Of a stretch of DNA of 64,000 nt, positions 50,496 to 62,767 are shown in pieces. The DNA comes from Climacteris rufus (taxonomy: Eukaryota > Chordata > Aves > Passeriformes > Climacteridae). Under the pieces are notes generated by a model. That model ran no database searches and was not told the origin of the DNA. It worked only from the letters and a program-made list of their open reading frames with translations. The stretch is taken from positions 516,586-580,585 of the forward strand of contig VZRZ01003105.1 in assembly GCA_013398175.1 (NCBI GenBank), written 5' to 3'. The position numbers were made by a program, and so were the translations under genes. How positions within the stretch are numbered: position 1 is the first letter of the stretch; each line of letters starts with the position of its first letter.

Positions 50496-52492
50496 GTCCA
50501 TACACCACCGAGGGCTGTCACCAAGTACAGCTTCATAATATATTAATTTAAACCATTCATCATGAACTTTTCAAGTTTCAACTTTCCAATAAGTCAGGTT
50601 CTGGGAGAGTCTTCCAACAAAAGCATTGGTGGCAAAGCAAACTAACCCGTTGCAAGATGAAGTTCAAAAACTTACTGCCTCTACAGCCACCTGTAGTACC
50701 ACAGGACAGGTACAGATGAAACAATAGTTTCCTTACACTTTAATCTTCAATGTTCCCGTGCTTCACTGAAAGCGTCTTCAGTAAACAATCATTACACATT
50801 CTTTTATATAGAATATATTTTAAAAATCTGATACCTGAAGAAGAAATATTTCTATCTTCATCTGTTTTAAATTAGAGTTGAACAGAAAGATCAAAAAGTT
50901 CACTAAATGGCAAGTTCTGATTTGAAAATATGAATTAATATATTGCACAGCTTATATCAAATTCACTTTTACTGAAATATGATGGGAGTGAATTTGGATG
51001 CTGAATTCCAAAATGAAAAAAAAAATGTTATTTCTGTTACAGCAGCTTTTCCTACCCCCTGAGAATTTTTCCATTCTCATTGGTTTCATAAATTATGAGG
51101 TTTTAGATAGTAGTAAAGCTTCTTATACATAAATATGAGAAAACAGTAGAAAAAGAGAGAATAAATAAACAGCATCTGTTTGGAACGATTATTTAGCTGA
51201 TAGATTTTGGTCTTAAGCTAACAAGGAAAAATACATAATCCAAAATGAGGAATGTTTGAGAATCTTAGTTATTTACTTGTCCAACCTAAGGCTGGGGATA
51301 TTTTTCATTGAACATTACTGAGAGCACACAAACAGATTATATTGATTTCAATTAGAAAGTCATGTGAATAGATCAGTCACCTTTGATAACCTTTCACTGG
51401 AGCTTTGATTGTTGCATTATGAGCTGAAACTGCACATATAATTAGAGAAAATGCTCATCTAAAAACCCACATTTATTCTAAAGACAGATTAATTTATTTG
51501 TAATGGTGTTAAGTATTAGCAGCACTACTACCAGTATCAGTTAGGTTATCAGTATCATTATGAAATAGTTGTCTCAAAGTGAGGGGGGTTTTGTTTTTTT
51601 ACAATACACTTCAAAATAAACATTTCTAGGTAGAAGATAATTAAGAATTCCTTCAGTCATGCAATCTGTAGAATTCCACACAAAATTTGCTAAAGTTTTC
51701 ATTCTGTGTCAGAATATAACACCAATGCCCACGCTGATCTGCTCTGGACAGCCTAAAAAGACAAGCCTATGAACCATATTCCTGAGACTTTAAACTGTGT
51801 CCTTCAGCTAAATGGCCAGCACCACAACTCCCCTGGGTCCAGCTTCAGCAAGAAACAAAACCATATTCCTTTTAAAATGTTGGTTTTTTTAGGCTATGTC
51901 TAAGCTTTAGATAAAGGTGCAGCAGTAGCAGACATGCAAAATATGTTGGCAAAGGAGTCAACATATGCTGGGAGTTATATCACTGTCCCAGTAATCCAGA
52001 TATGCCAGAATTCCCCAGATACAGAAGTCTGAAGGACCTTTAGTATTAAATTCACAATGAACGGCATAAACTTTAAAAAATTGAAAACAAGATGACAGGC
52101 TTCATCTCGTAACTCCAAACAGAAATATTTTCCTACAATGTTAAATAAAAACTTTTCAAGCTGTTTCAGCTCAGTTTGCAGCGGGATGAGTAACTGAAGA
52201 GGAGGATATTTCAAACCAACTTGTATCAGTGAAAAACTTGAGATACTCAACCTTTTCTTCTGAAATGGATTTTCTTTGCAAAAAATGTACACAGCTACAG
52301 CTTGGGAAGACTGCCTTGGAAAGAAGAGGTGCTTTTCTTTTTTTCCTCTTGTACATTTGTTTACCAAAAGCCAGAGATCACAAGGAGAACCCAAAGTGCG
52401 CTCCATCACACGCCTCTGAACACAGGCTACTGCAGGGCATCCTAAACAGCCTGACCCTCTCTCTGTTTAACCCTTGTCATTGGAGATGACCA
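50496..52492. other. Unique AT-rich non-coding stretch
   Basis: A 144-codon minus-strand frame (51975-52409) has no recognisable domain. A segment at 51230-51460 looks enhancer-like (next entry). Confidence 0.5.
51381..51413 (+). promoter_or_regulatory. Paired TCF/LEF-like sites with a SOX-like word
   Basis: CTTTGATAA (51381-51389) and CTTTGATTG (51403-51411) match the TCF/LEF core CTTTGAT. The second overlaps ATTGTT (51408-51413), a SOX-type core. Two such cores 22 bp apart in the same orientation are mildly notable. It is motif evidence only. Confidence 0.2.
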
Positions 52493-52600
52493 CTGGAGAT
52501 GAGCAACATAATCTGGAGGAAGGTGTCCCTGCCCATGGCAGGGAGGAGTTGGAATTAGATGATCTTTAAATGTCCCTTCCAACCTAAACCATTCTATAGC
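52493..52600 (+). mobile_element. CR1 3' tail fragment
   Basis: The blocks gagcaacataatctggagga, aggtgtccctgcccatggca, gttggaattagatgatcttt and gtcccttccaacc, then accattctatag, match the CR1 3' end closely. Only about 108 bp remain, so this is a severe 5' truncation. The good match in the tail makes it one of the clearer CR1 ends in the window. Confidence 0.92.
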
Positions 52601-52686
52601 CATGTTCAGCCATTTGTGTTCAGTATCAAAGGTGACCTTTCTATTTCCAGATTATTCTTGTTTTAAAGACCTTTCCATGGCCTTCT

Positions 52687-52737
52687 AGCATTTCTTTCAG
52701 GAGTTTCCTTTATGAAACTCCTGATCTGGCAAATGTT
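52687..52737. ncRNA. Pre-miRNA-like hairpin (candidate only)
   Basis: A perfect 11-bp stem (tcaggagtttc at 52697-52707 with gaaactcctga at 52714-52724) closes a 6-nt loop. Below it, after an internal loop of 3 against 6 nt, seven more pairs form between 52687-52693 and 52731-52737, one of them G-U. The total is about 18 pairs, shorter than most animal pre-miRNAs, and I do not recognise a known mature sequence. It could also be a small inverted repeat with no transcript. Confidence 0.2.
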
Positions 52738-55005
52738 CTCCCTCTTCCTAGCCATCACAGATGTCCTTTGCACTTCAGTACTTACTGAGTCAATAACAAG
52801 AAGAATCAGAATATCTCATTTGCTTCTGTGATTTCTCCCATACTGTTCATGTAATTGCATGTCCTGTTTACCTTATATTTAGATTTGCAGAGGGAGAAGG
52901 CTGCAGATGAGAATCTCACTTGAGGAAAATTAACTAAACCACTGCTATTTTTAATCTCTATATATATTCTCTGCTTGTCCTCTCAGATTCTATATCTGCA
53001 CATAACAATGTCTTGTTTTGTCTCTTGCTTGACCATAGACTTTCCTCCCCGAGGCCTCCTCTCCTTTTTTTTTTTTTTTTTTGTCAGAAATTGTCAGTCC
53101 TGCCTGTACAGAGCCTGTTCTGGCTGGGTCAGGCACAGCAGAGCCAAGGCAGGCTCAGCACTAAGCTCCCTTTTGTCCAGCTGCCTTCACAACACAAAGG
53201 GAGCTCCACAGTCAGGTTTGATTACACCAAATGCCCACTGGTGCAGGTTCCCCCACTAATCTGCACCCAGACAAAAAGAAGGGGTTTAATCCTTGAAATC
53301 CTCTTAATGACCTTCCAAAGATATGGCCATCAGTCTTTCTGCAGTCCCTCAGGCAGAATGCTCTAGGTTTAAAATCTTTCCAGATAACTTTCAATAATGT
53401 TGACTGACACCATAAAAATACATAAAGCACAAATTGTAATAACTGTAATATAGTAACTAAGTACTAAGAGGAGAAATAATACCTTTTCAGGCAAACATTA
53501 AAGTCAGGGCAAGTTAACTCAGTTTGAGTAAACAAATTGTATAAAAGTCCAATTTTTGTGAAATGAGTCCTACTGAGCACAATTCTTCCCATTAGTCACA
53601 CAATAATTATGCAACCACACAGCAAATAAACCTCAGCCTTTTCCTTTCTTCTGTCTCAGTTGCTGAGGACTCATGAGGATACAGACATTATTGAGTAAAA
53701 GCATTAATCTCTGAAAAAGCATGTTTGTAATGCTCATTTTGTCCCATGAAAGAAATATGAAACCAGAAATTACCAATAATTTCACTGTGGAAGCACAGGA
53801 AAGTATTTGTGAGGTACACCACACACAGTGCTCTGAAAGATCAGAGCACAGAACTGACGGAAGATTTTAAATTAAGGTTATTCATCTTAACTAAACTTGC
53901 AAAAGAATTTTAAAAAATACAGTAACTGCTCAAAACATCATCAGTATAGGATGTTGCTGAGGAACATACACATCTGTGAGGTTGTCACTCCTGTCAGCAT
54001 AGTACACAGTTATTAAAGCTTCTACTGTTGTCAAAGTATGTTAGAGTTTGTATAAACTATTTCCACAGTTCTTCACACTCAATCTTAACAGAAAACATAG
54101 TTTCAAATCTCAGAACAGTTTTAGTTACAGTCCATAATTACAGTGGCTCTGGCACAGCCATCTTTTCAAGGGTAGAGAAAAAAAACCTTCTCTCTTCTCA
54201 GTTTGGTCAATATCTTAAGATTGGTTCAGACCATTATTTTCAAGTTAATTCATATTTTGTCTTTTATTAAAAGGATTTAATTTAATTCTGTTTAGTGGGA
54301 TCTAATATTTAGCTACTTATTTAAAGCTATCATTTGAATGATTTTTAAAAGTTCAAACATCCAAAACTTGTTAAATGACATACTATAGTTAGAGCAAATC
54401 AAGGTATTTGGTTTTTTTTTAATTCTGACAAAAAAGTCCAAACGTACATGCCACTTCACTTGTTAACTAATATAAAAAGGGATATTAGAAATGTAAAGGA
54501 AAATAATTACAGGGATTACATTTCAGTCCTTAGGTAATCCTGTTACATAAGATATTCATTTTGAGTTATACCTTCTCAAGATTTGAGATGGACTATTAAT
54601 AATTTCTTCAAATAATAATTGTCATTTCTTTAAGTGCTGATATAAATTTATTCCAAGTAATATATTGAGGAGTTTTTTTCTAGCAAATAAATAAAATTGG
54701 TTAATCTGTTCATAACGTGGCAGGCTTCTGCTCTGGGAATGTTCTCCACTAGATGGTTTCTTAACCTTAAATCTAATTAATCTTACATCTGATTCTTCCA
54801 AGCAGACTGACTACTAGAGAAAGTTCATGGTGAGGGTGTTGCCACTAACCCAGTTTTCAATCAGGTGAGGAAGAAAATGAGCCAGAGCTTTCATCCTTTA
54901 ATATGACAGAATGTAAGAAATGTCATCTGACCAAAAATTTGATTTCTGATTTGGAAATGAATTTTTAGCTGGCATGTATCCTATATAATTTTAGCACTCT
55001 TTTCT
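52738..55005. other. Unique stretch with a T18 run
   Basis: T18 lies at 53065-53082. The following 53090-53370 is less AT-rich, with overlapping frames on both strands. I checked it as a minus-strand retrocopy ending in poly-A, but found no poly-A signal and no recognisable protein. Confidence 0.5.
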
Positions 55006-55067
55006 GGTTTAGGGTGGGAGCTGGTTTGCTTTTGTTGGGTTGGGGTTTTTTATTTGGTTGTTTGTTT
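55006..55067. repeat. G/T-rich low-complexity tract
   Basis: The sequence is dominated by G and T on the + strand, including ttgttgggttggggtttttt. It has G3-G4 clusters but too few in a row for a classic quadruplex. Confidence 0.8.
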
Positions 55068-58000
55068 ATGAGGCACTTAAGAGTATGCATTGTTTATTTG
55101 CAGTTTGAGGGATAAATGATGTTAAAAAGCCACATAACTTTTCTTTGCATGTTAAAATTAGCTATATAACTATAAAAGTGACAGAATGCTCTGCAGAAGA
55201 TACTTCCAAGTCTTTAGTATTTAACTAAAGACAAGGATATAAAACAAAGAAAAATCTTAAATCTGAAAAATAAGGAAAATTTCTGATTGAATTATAAGCA
55301 TTTTGAGATATTTTTTAAAGTTGTCAAGCAAGTTTAAATTATCTAATATAATCTTTGTTTTGGGAAACTTAAAATATTTTAAGCCTTGAATAAATTCAGT
55401 ATTGACAAACACACTTCCCTTTGTGATCAGTTCTAGTAAGTTTTTGTGATTTGTTTTAATATGCTAAAAGTGGGTGTAAAAAACTCACTGTTTTTATTAT
55501 TTTCATTCCTCTCTGGAAGATACTTATAACAACGAAAACTATTTCATTAAAAAAAAAATCCCTAGGGAAACTTTACACATAAATTCACGTCTTGATTTCT
55601 GGATTAGAAACGTTTCTGAAAGATAATTTGATTATACCACAAAAAGAAATTTTGGGTTTAAGCAAAGTGTGCTTGAATTCACCTCGGGAAGTTATCAAAA
55701 AAGGTCTGAGCCTCCAAAATTCCCTAAGAGAATCTTCAAATAGCAAGACTTACATGCAGGAACACAAAGTTACCTCCAGTGTAATTATTCACCATCTCAG
55801 GGATGCCCCACATGTCAATGCAGAGGAAAAGGTAAAGGTTCAGTCGCAGGTGACTGCACAGTCATAGACATTAAAGATCACAACATTTCAGGGAGGACAG
55901 GGAAGCTCAGTGAGAACTGTCACACAGCAGTGTACAGCTGCCTTTCTAAAATTCAGATTAGAGCAAATGGCCTCAAAATCACTCATAAAGTCAGGATACC
56001 AGAATGAACATTTAGTTTAAGTGGTGCAAAGTTAAGGGAATGAAAAAGCTTCAAATTCCCTCCAAGCTGACATTTTTATTTGTGACCACTGAGTAAAATC
56101 CATTTTCTAGAGCAGCAATGATGAGATGTTAAATATGAATTATATATCTAATGACACAAGCTCACCTCGGGATCAGTCGCATATCTTCCAGCAACAGCAG
56201 CTTTTCAAGTTGTTGTGTTTTCTATTGAACGTGTCACATGCCTGTGCCTCATGGCATAAAACAACTATTTTTGAAAGTGCTCTCCATGGCTCAGTAATGG
56301 CCTTGTGATCAGCACAGCCACAGGTGTCATAAATGCAAACACATTTATTTCCTACCCCTTGAGGATCTCAGGTAGTAAGGACAGTATCCAGATCACAAGA
56401 TTCACGTGGACAAGGTGTACCAGACAGAAAAGTTCATGAAAAAGCAATTAATAGCTTGTTAAACCATTTATTCATTAGCAAACACTCTTATAAATATTAC
56501 TTCAGTATTATTTGTGTTGTGTCCACTTGACCAGGAAGGGAGGCCTGACCACAGCCACATTAAGCAGCAGAATCACAGACTGTGTTAGGTTACACTTAAG
56601 GAAAGTCATGGAATAGCAATGTAGGGAACACTGTCCTGGAACTGTCCAGGCAAGTCACACCTCTGGTGGACTGCACCAGAATCTGGCCTGAAAATGTTGT
56701 AAGTACTTTAGGGCAAGGATCTCAATAACCATACCTTAGAGAACAACACCTTTATTACACCTCACATGCAGTTTCATTTAATTTGAATTTTAATGAGATT
56801 CAGAGAATGATTGTGAAGGAAAATAACCAGATTAATTGAAATTAAAATCTGGCCATCTCATATGGAAATATTTGACCCAGTGAGAACTTACACTGACATA
56901 CAGCATTGAGAAGAGGCCCAGTTTGGACTCTTGGGTTCCTCCTTTCCAACACAGCCATTTGCTTTGGTTCATCACTTCAAGTGGTGAGACAGGCTGGAGA
57001 AAAAACCCAGCTCCTAAGTAGGTCTAAGTGCTTTCTCCCTAAACAGACTGCAAGAAATTACTGAAAAACTGCAAAAATCATTAGCCTGAGGCAATACAAT
57101 GTGTCAATAAAGCTGCCAAATATCATCAGTGCAGCTGCACTCCAAATCCTTAGTTTAATCATTTTGCAGTCTTGTGTCAAACATGTCTTGCCACCTATTA
57201 TTCAAAACACAAACACAAAACAAAGAAAACCCTCCAGTGTTTTTTATAGCTTTTCTTAATCTTAGTAAGGCTCATTGTATCAGCCACATGGCAAGAAGCT
57301 GCAATGATGTCGTGGGACTTAGACATGTTATTTCTCAGAAGGAAAAGTTTGAAAAAAATTTAACGGTTTACTATTCTTGCCAATAAATTTATTCCTGACA
57401 GTAGCAATTCTATTACTGTACTTTGTCTTCTAACAATAAGAAAATACAATGTTGTAGAATAAAACAATCATGCAAAAGAGTGTGAAATAGAAAATATAAG
57501 GGAGGAAATTGTTTGCTTAAAAAAAAATCTTCCTTAAATAGTTCTGTGGATTGCAAACAGAATTTTGTACATACATGGCTGACACAAGTTTGACAGAATT
57601 GCACTTATTCTAAAAAACAAAAAGTTTGCTGTGTTTAAAGGAAATAATTCTCTTCACTTACAGAAGCAAACTTATGACATCAAGTGCTGAAAGTCACAAA
57701 GGTCAAAAAATGGTCCTTGCCCTGCCCCTTTGGGCTGAAGAACAGTTGCTATCACCTTGTTTGACTTTCCTTTCTTTTCTAAGGCATACTCCAAAACACA
57801 TTCTGCTGCACGATCATCATTATTAATTAAATTAAAATACCATTTTCAATTAAAGAATAAAGTACACAACATAATGCAGTATATTCAAGATATTTATTCC
57901 ACTTATTCATTTACTTCCTAATTTATAGTTTGGTCTTCTCCAATACAAATAGAAGTCATTAGTGCAAATTACTGGTGTTCTTATTAAAAGTTTAATAAGA

Positions 58001-61000
58001 GAAGTGTTCTAAGAGTGTGACTCTTAGTCATTCATCTCTGTGTTCATCTTGCAATAGTTGGATGATATTTAAGAACCCAAAACAGAATAGGACACTATAG
58101 TCCTTACACTCCTTTTTACGTACTAATACTGTCATTAATTAATATGAATAAAGAACTCCAGGTCCTGCATGATGAAGAACCTGTCTAAAAATAATTTCTT
58201 TACTTAACCTTTAATTATTTATGGCTGTTGTACTTTAAAGAAAATTAAAAGTACTCTTTATTGCTAAAGTGATTATAAAATCCTACTAACAAAGGAAGCA
58301 CCATGGCTGTCCAGCTCTCAGGAATAAGTGCGAATTCCACCAGCAGGAATTGTGTCATTTCTTGAGAGGATCTAGAGCACCTATATGAAGGGAGTTAATA
58401 GAGGAGAGGAGGAGTATAAAACCAGCACAGGGAACAGCATGAAAGAAGGTGGGCAGCTGTGTGGAAACAGATAAAGGAAGCTGTTAAAAAAAGTTCTGCA
58501 GGAATTTATAGAGTGAGTAGGATTATGCATTAAAAAGAACCCTGTCCTTGTGATACAATGAAAGATACACATTCTTTATTTCACTTATATTATACTTTGA
58601 ACATTCTCAAACTATGACCCTTCGAGAAGGAAATATAGCAGCTTTTGTAGCAATCTCTAAAACATGGGATTCTCCGAACTAAGATGCAGACTAGAAGAAA
58701 AAAAACAAAACATGAAATAACAGCTCTTGCTTTATAGATATATATGCTATTATGCAATCCTATTTGCCTAGTAGAAAATCACAATGGTAGACACTTAGAA
58801 GTCCATTATACGAAATTTCCAGGGACTCTCTCCAGAATTCTCCTTTCTTTTGTAGTATACAGCCCTGACACCCTCTTGCCCTACTTTTGAGCCACCTAAA
58901 TGTAGCAAGAACCAGGGTTTTCCTTGCTCAGTCTGACCACCCTCCCTGGTGGGCAGGGCACTGAATTCCTGACAGGCACACAGCCATCCCATCCTGGAAC
59001 ACCAGGCAGAACTTGCAACCAAGTGAGGGGAACCAGGACCTTACAAAAGTCAGCAACAGCTTTCAGTTCTTAGTTGCTTATAGGAGGTCATTTTGAGAAA
59101 ATCCCATCTACCTTCTAAATCCAGTCAAGCAGAAACAACTATGTATTTTGGCACTTATGAACTCCTCAATTCTTCCCTTCCCTCTGCTCATTTGTAACTC
59201 CTAGTTCTCCATGTACATTCAGTATGTTATTCAAAAAAAATTAACTGAAATCTAAATATCTTTTTCTACCCTCACAAAATCTTTATGGATTTCTGTTAAA
59301 GCTTTCAACATAAAACAGAAATCCCTTTGGAATAGAAAATAAGCATATCTCATTTTACCTCACAGAAATGAGTGCAAGAAGCAGAAATTTATAGTTGAAT
59401 CCTTCTGTATTGACTAAATATTTCTCCATAGTTTATTGCCCATGACACATAATAAAGATCTCTTTTTTTCCAAATGTTCTGTCTTTATGTAATTAAAATT
59501 AAATCAAAACAAAGGGAGAAATATGGTCCAACAGTCCTAAGATCTGTTTGCTTTCCTCCGCTTGTTTTGTCACTCATTTATTAATTATGTGCATATCAAT
59601 CTTTATGCACAAGGTTAAAATCAGTATTGGACACAAAGTGATAGGAATTCAGACCCAGCTCTAAACACTCCTGTCATTTGCTAGAGCTGTACTTACAAAT
59701 ATTGTAGCAAGTATTTGAAATATGTGCATGATAACATGAGTTGTGAAACACTTATTTGACTTCAATAATGCCTTACTTGCAACATAAATTACTACTTCAA
59801 AACTGCCATGTTAGCCTACTTAACTTTAGGGTGTCAGCATTTATAAAATATGGATGCTGAGCCTGTACATTCAAATACAACAGGAAATTAATATGTATGC
59901 TGCAACCACTTGCACTTAGAGACACATATCCTGGAGTAATAGGTATATTATATTTCCAATTTAAAAGAAAAAAATTGATCAGATTTCAAGTATCCTGAAG
60001 AATCCTTTCATGGTTTCCTTTTTTTAGAATGAATCAATAAAATAAACATTAAAGTCTCTGACTGAGGAAAATAAAACAAACTCATACCATTTAGAGACAT
60101 GAAATTTAATATTGAAGAGAGTGACAGGAACAAATATGCAGCTATATGAAGTGAATATCTTAAAAAATAAACTACATCAAAATGGTTCTTTCCAATCTCA
60201 GACAGCTGATGTTTCATTATTAAATAAATTACAATTTAACAAAGCTCAAGGTTCTTTAAATTCTGTAACTTGGGTATTTCTCTCCTAATACTCATCAATT
60301 CATATTCCAATTTCCATATCAGAGCGTATGAAAACTCTTATTTTGAGCAAGTTCCATGTATAACTTCTAAAAAACTTTTTTTTCCTGTACTCAGACAAAA
60401 ATCACCCCAGCACAGAGGACCAGAGTAAAACACAGCTCTTAAATAGAAGGGTTAGAATGCACCAGCAGTACAGGCATTATGTCCCTTGTTCAGAGAGATG
60501 CAAATACACATTGAAGGCCATTATGATTCTGAAAGCATCCATAGGAATAAATAATTTCCTTCTATTAGCAGAAGCAGTATTTATGCAGCCCAGTTCTCAC
60601 AGAGGCAAAGATCCCATGAAGTTATACAATTAAATTAGACCAGTTTTACACAATGGTTTTGAGATAAATTTTGAAGAGTTGAAGAAATGTCATTTTTATA
60701 GAATACAACCCAAAACTTAATGCAGTAAGAGCTTTGTTTTCAGTCAAACCCAAGAAACCTCATGCAAAAATTTTTCATTCTGCAGACCACCTGACAAGTT
60801 TTCTGCTTCCATTTGAACAAGTTGTTCAAAAAGGGGTTTTTTTACACTTTTAGCAATTTGCACCCATATATCCTTTCGGCCTACTATACCATGCTTATTG
60901 AATTTGCCAGAGTTATAATACATTAATTTCTTTTGTGTTGTTTAACTACTAAGAATTTATCTCACTAGCCACATTTTGGCCTGCTGTATTCCATCAAAAG

Positions 61001-61639
61001 CATATACATATATGCAGAATTATCTGTATAATCTGCATTTCATAATGATTATTCATAAAAGACACATGAAGGAATAAAAATGCCACTGAGTATTCTTAAA
61101 AGTCCTCTTATGAGTTTTGCTGTACAGCCCATCAGAATTTCTTTATTTACAGACTGTATGAAAAGCTCAAAATCCAGAGGAAAGTTCACTTTCTTGGTTT
61201 TACCTATGATAATCTTAGATTTTCTGGCAGATAATCAAGCCTAGCTCAGTGCTAGACCATGTCCAAATAACCCAAACACAGCACAAAAGGTCACATAGAA
61301 ATGTAAGCCTATACCACACAGTTTTCAGTCTAGAAGAGTTTCTGGATGAACCAGATGGAATAATTAAAATAAAATTCTAAAGCCCATTTTACTTTACAAA
61401 TGTAATGCCACAGAAGCGTGGATCAATTGTTAGGAATTGTCTTCCCTTCCTTTGTGGCACCAAACACACAAGTCAGTTCATATCCAAGCCATTTATTTGC
61501 TCAGGTGATTAAACAAGATTTAAATAACCTCTGTTCTGGTTTCTATTTTTCTGCCTTTTTTGATGGGAGAATATCTTCTCTGATGCTGCTTCAGAATAAA
61601 ATATGCTTGCTGGGGAAGGGAATTCTCAGCTTTAAATGA
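55068..61639. other. Unique AT-rich non-coding stretch
   Basis: No gene or transposon is recognised over about 6.5 kb. A 91-codon + frame (55592-55867) has a hydrophilic, protein-like composition but no family I know and no clear splice context. Confidence 0.5.
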
Positions 61640-62060
61640 CAGCTGTCATATTTTGTTATGGAAGTGCAATTCTATTTAATGGACTTGATTGCGCAATTTG
61701 CCGCACCTACCTCACATTGTGTGGGCTCACAGGAGCGTGTCTGAGCAGAGCTGCAGGATCAATGCCAAAATAAAACAGAAACATGCAGAGTGGGAAAGTG
61801 GGGGGGAAAGAACTGCCAGAAAAAGCACTTGCACTTTTATTGTATCATAAAAACCAGGCTCGGCTAATTTCAATCACAGCCTCAGAAGGTGACTCCTCAG
61901 GTGTGCTTGAAGATGGCTCAACATCTTTTAAATGAGAATAGGAGATGAAACTCGAGTCTGAGTGTCGAAAAGCATCCCTTTTCCCAGTGCAGTTCTGACA
62001 ATCAGCATTCTGCTTGGGCTCTTGTCAAGAATACACAAAGTGACTCAGAGAGCTTGTGCA
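61640..62060. promoter_or_regulatory. Enhancer-like segment with a C/EBP palindrome
   Basis: ATTGCGCAAT (61688-61697) is the ideal palindromic C/EBP site. Also present are CTTTTATTG (61834-61842, CDX/posterior-HOX type) and AGGTGTG (61899-61905, T-box half-site). The segment has more CpG than its flanks (for example at 61692, 61702, 61735, 61861, 61953) and no repeat. This is compatible with a conserved enhancer, but conservation cannot be tested here. Confidence 0.25.
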
Positions 62061-62743
62061 GCACTGAACTCCACTGTTTAACTCATTAAGGAGCTCCAAA
62101 ATTGTTTTAAGACAAGCACTGTTTAAAATAAAGTTTTCTTCTGTCATAAATGCACTATAATATACTTCCAGCACCTAATATGGGATACATGGGTCTTTTT
62201 TTCCTTAAAATTTTTTTTTTTTTCAGAGAACAGAGGGAAAGGACTAGTGTTCCAAGCTCTGAGAGTGTAATATGCCAGGAAGTAAGGAGAAACCAGTGAT
62301 TATACCCGAGATAATTGAAAAAGTTCAACTTTCTTCCAGTGAGAATATATGAATTGCCACCTACTGATACTCAAATTTTCTACGGCAAAATCTAGGAATA
62401 CAACCCTGCTGCTGGGCTTTTTCCCCAGGCTTTCCTCCCCCTCCTCCTGATGAGTTCCATACCTGACCGAAACCTGCCCCCTGCCCTGGGCTAACAGACT
62501 GGATCAATACTCTCTCAAGACAGGTGTAAACACAAAAGAAAGGAGTCATGAGGTGGAAAGTCAAGAGCTAGGGCTAAAATTCCTGTTCAGCTTCCTCTTC
62601 AGACTGACTCCCTAAACTAACTTTTGGGAAACACAGTGTTGCTGCAGTAATCCTTTTCCCAGAGTAATTGTGAATGTATCAGAAAAACAAATACGTTCAA
62701 GAGTGGCCAGTGGCAATTACAATTTCCATCTGAACCAGCAAAA
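62061..62743. other. Unique stretch with a short T run
   Basis: T13 lies at 62211-62223. A G/C-richer patch is at 62400-62490. No gene is recognised. Confidence 0.5.
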
Positions 62744-62767
62744 NNNNNNNNNNNNNNNNNNNNNNNN
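62744..62767. other. Assembly gap of 24 N
   Basis: 24 undetermined bases are preceded by AAA and followed by about 15 A. The gap most likely sits inside a longer poly-A microsatellite whose length could not be resolved, so the true gap size is uncertain. Confidence 0.98.

Noticed and set aside
51975..52409. 144-codon minus-strand frame
   Set aside because: No known domain; it is AT-rich with Phe/Leu/Ile bias, as expected from composition.
53065..53400. Minus-strand retrocopy ending in poly-A (T18 on the plus strand)
   Set aside because: No poly-A signal precedes the tail and no recognisable coding sequence is found. Retrocopies with long poly-A are rare in birds because CR1 does not prime on poly-A.
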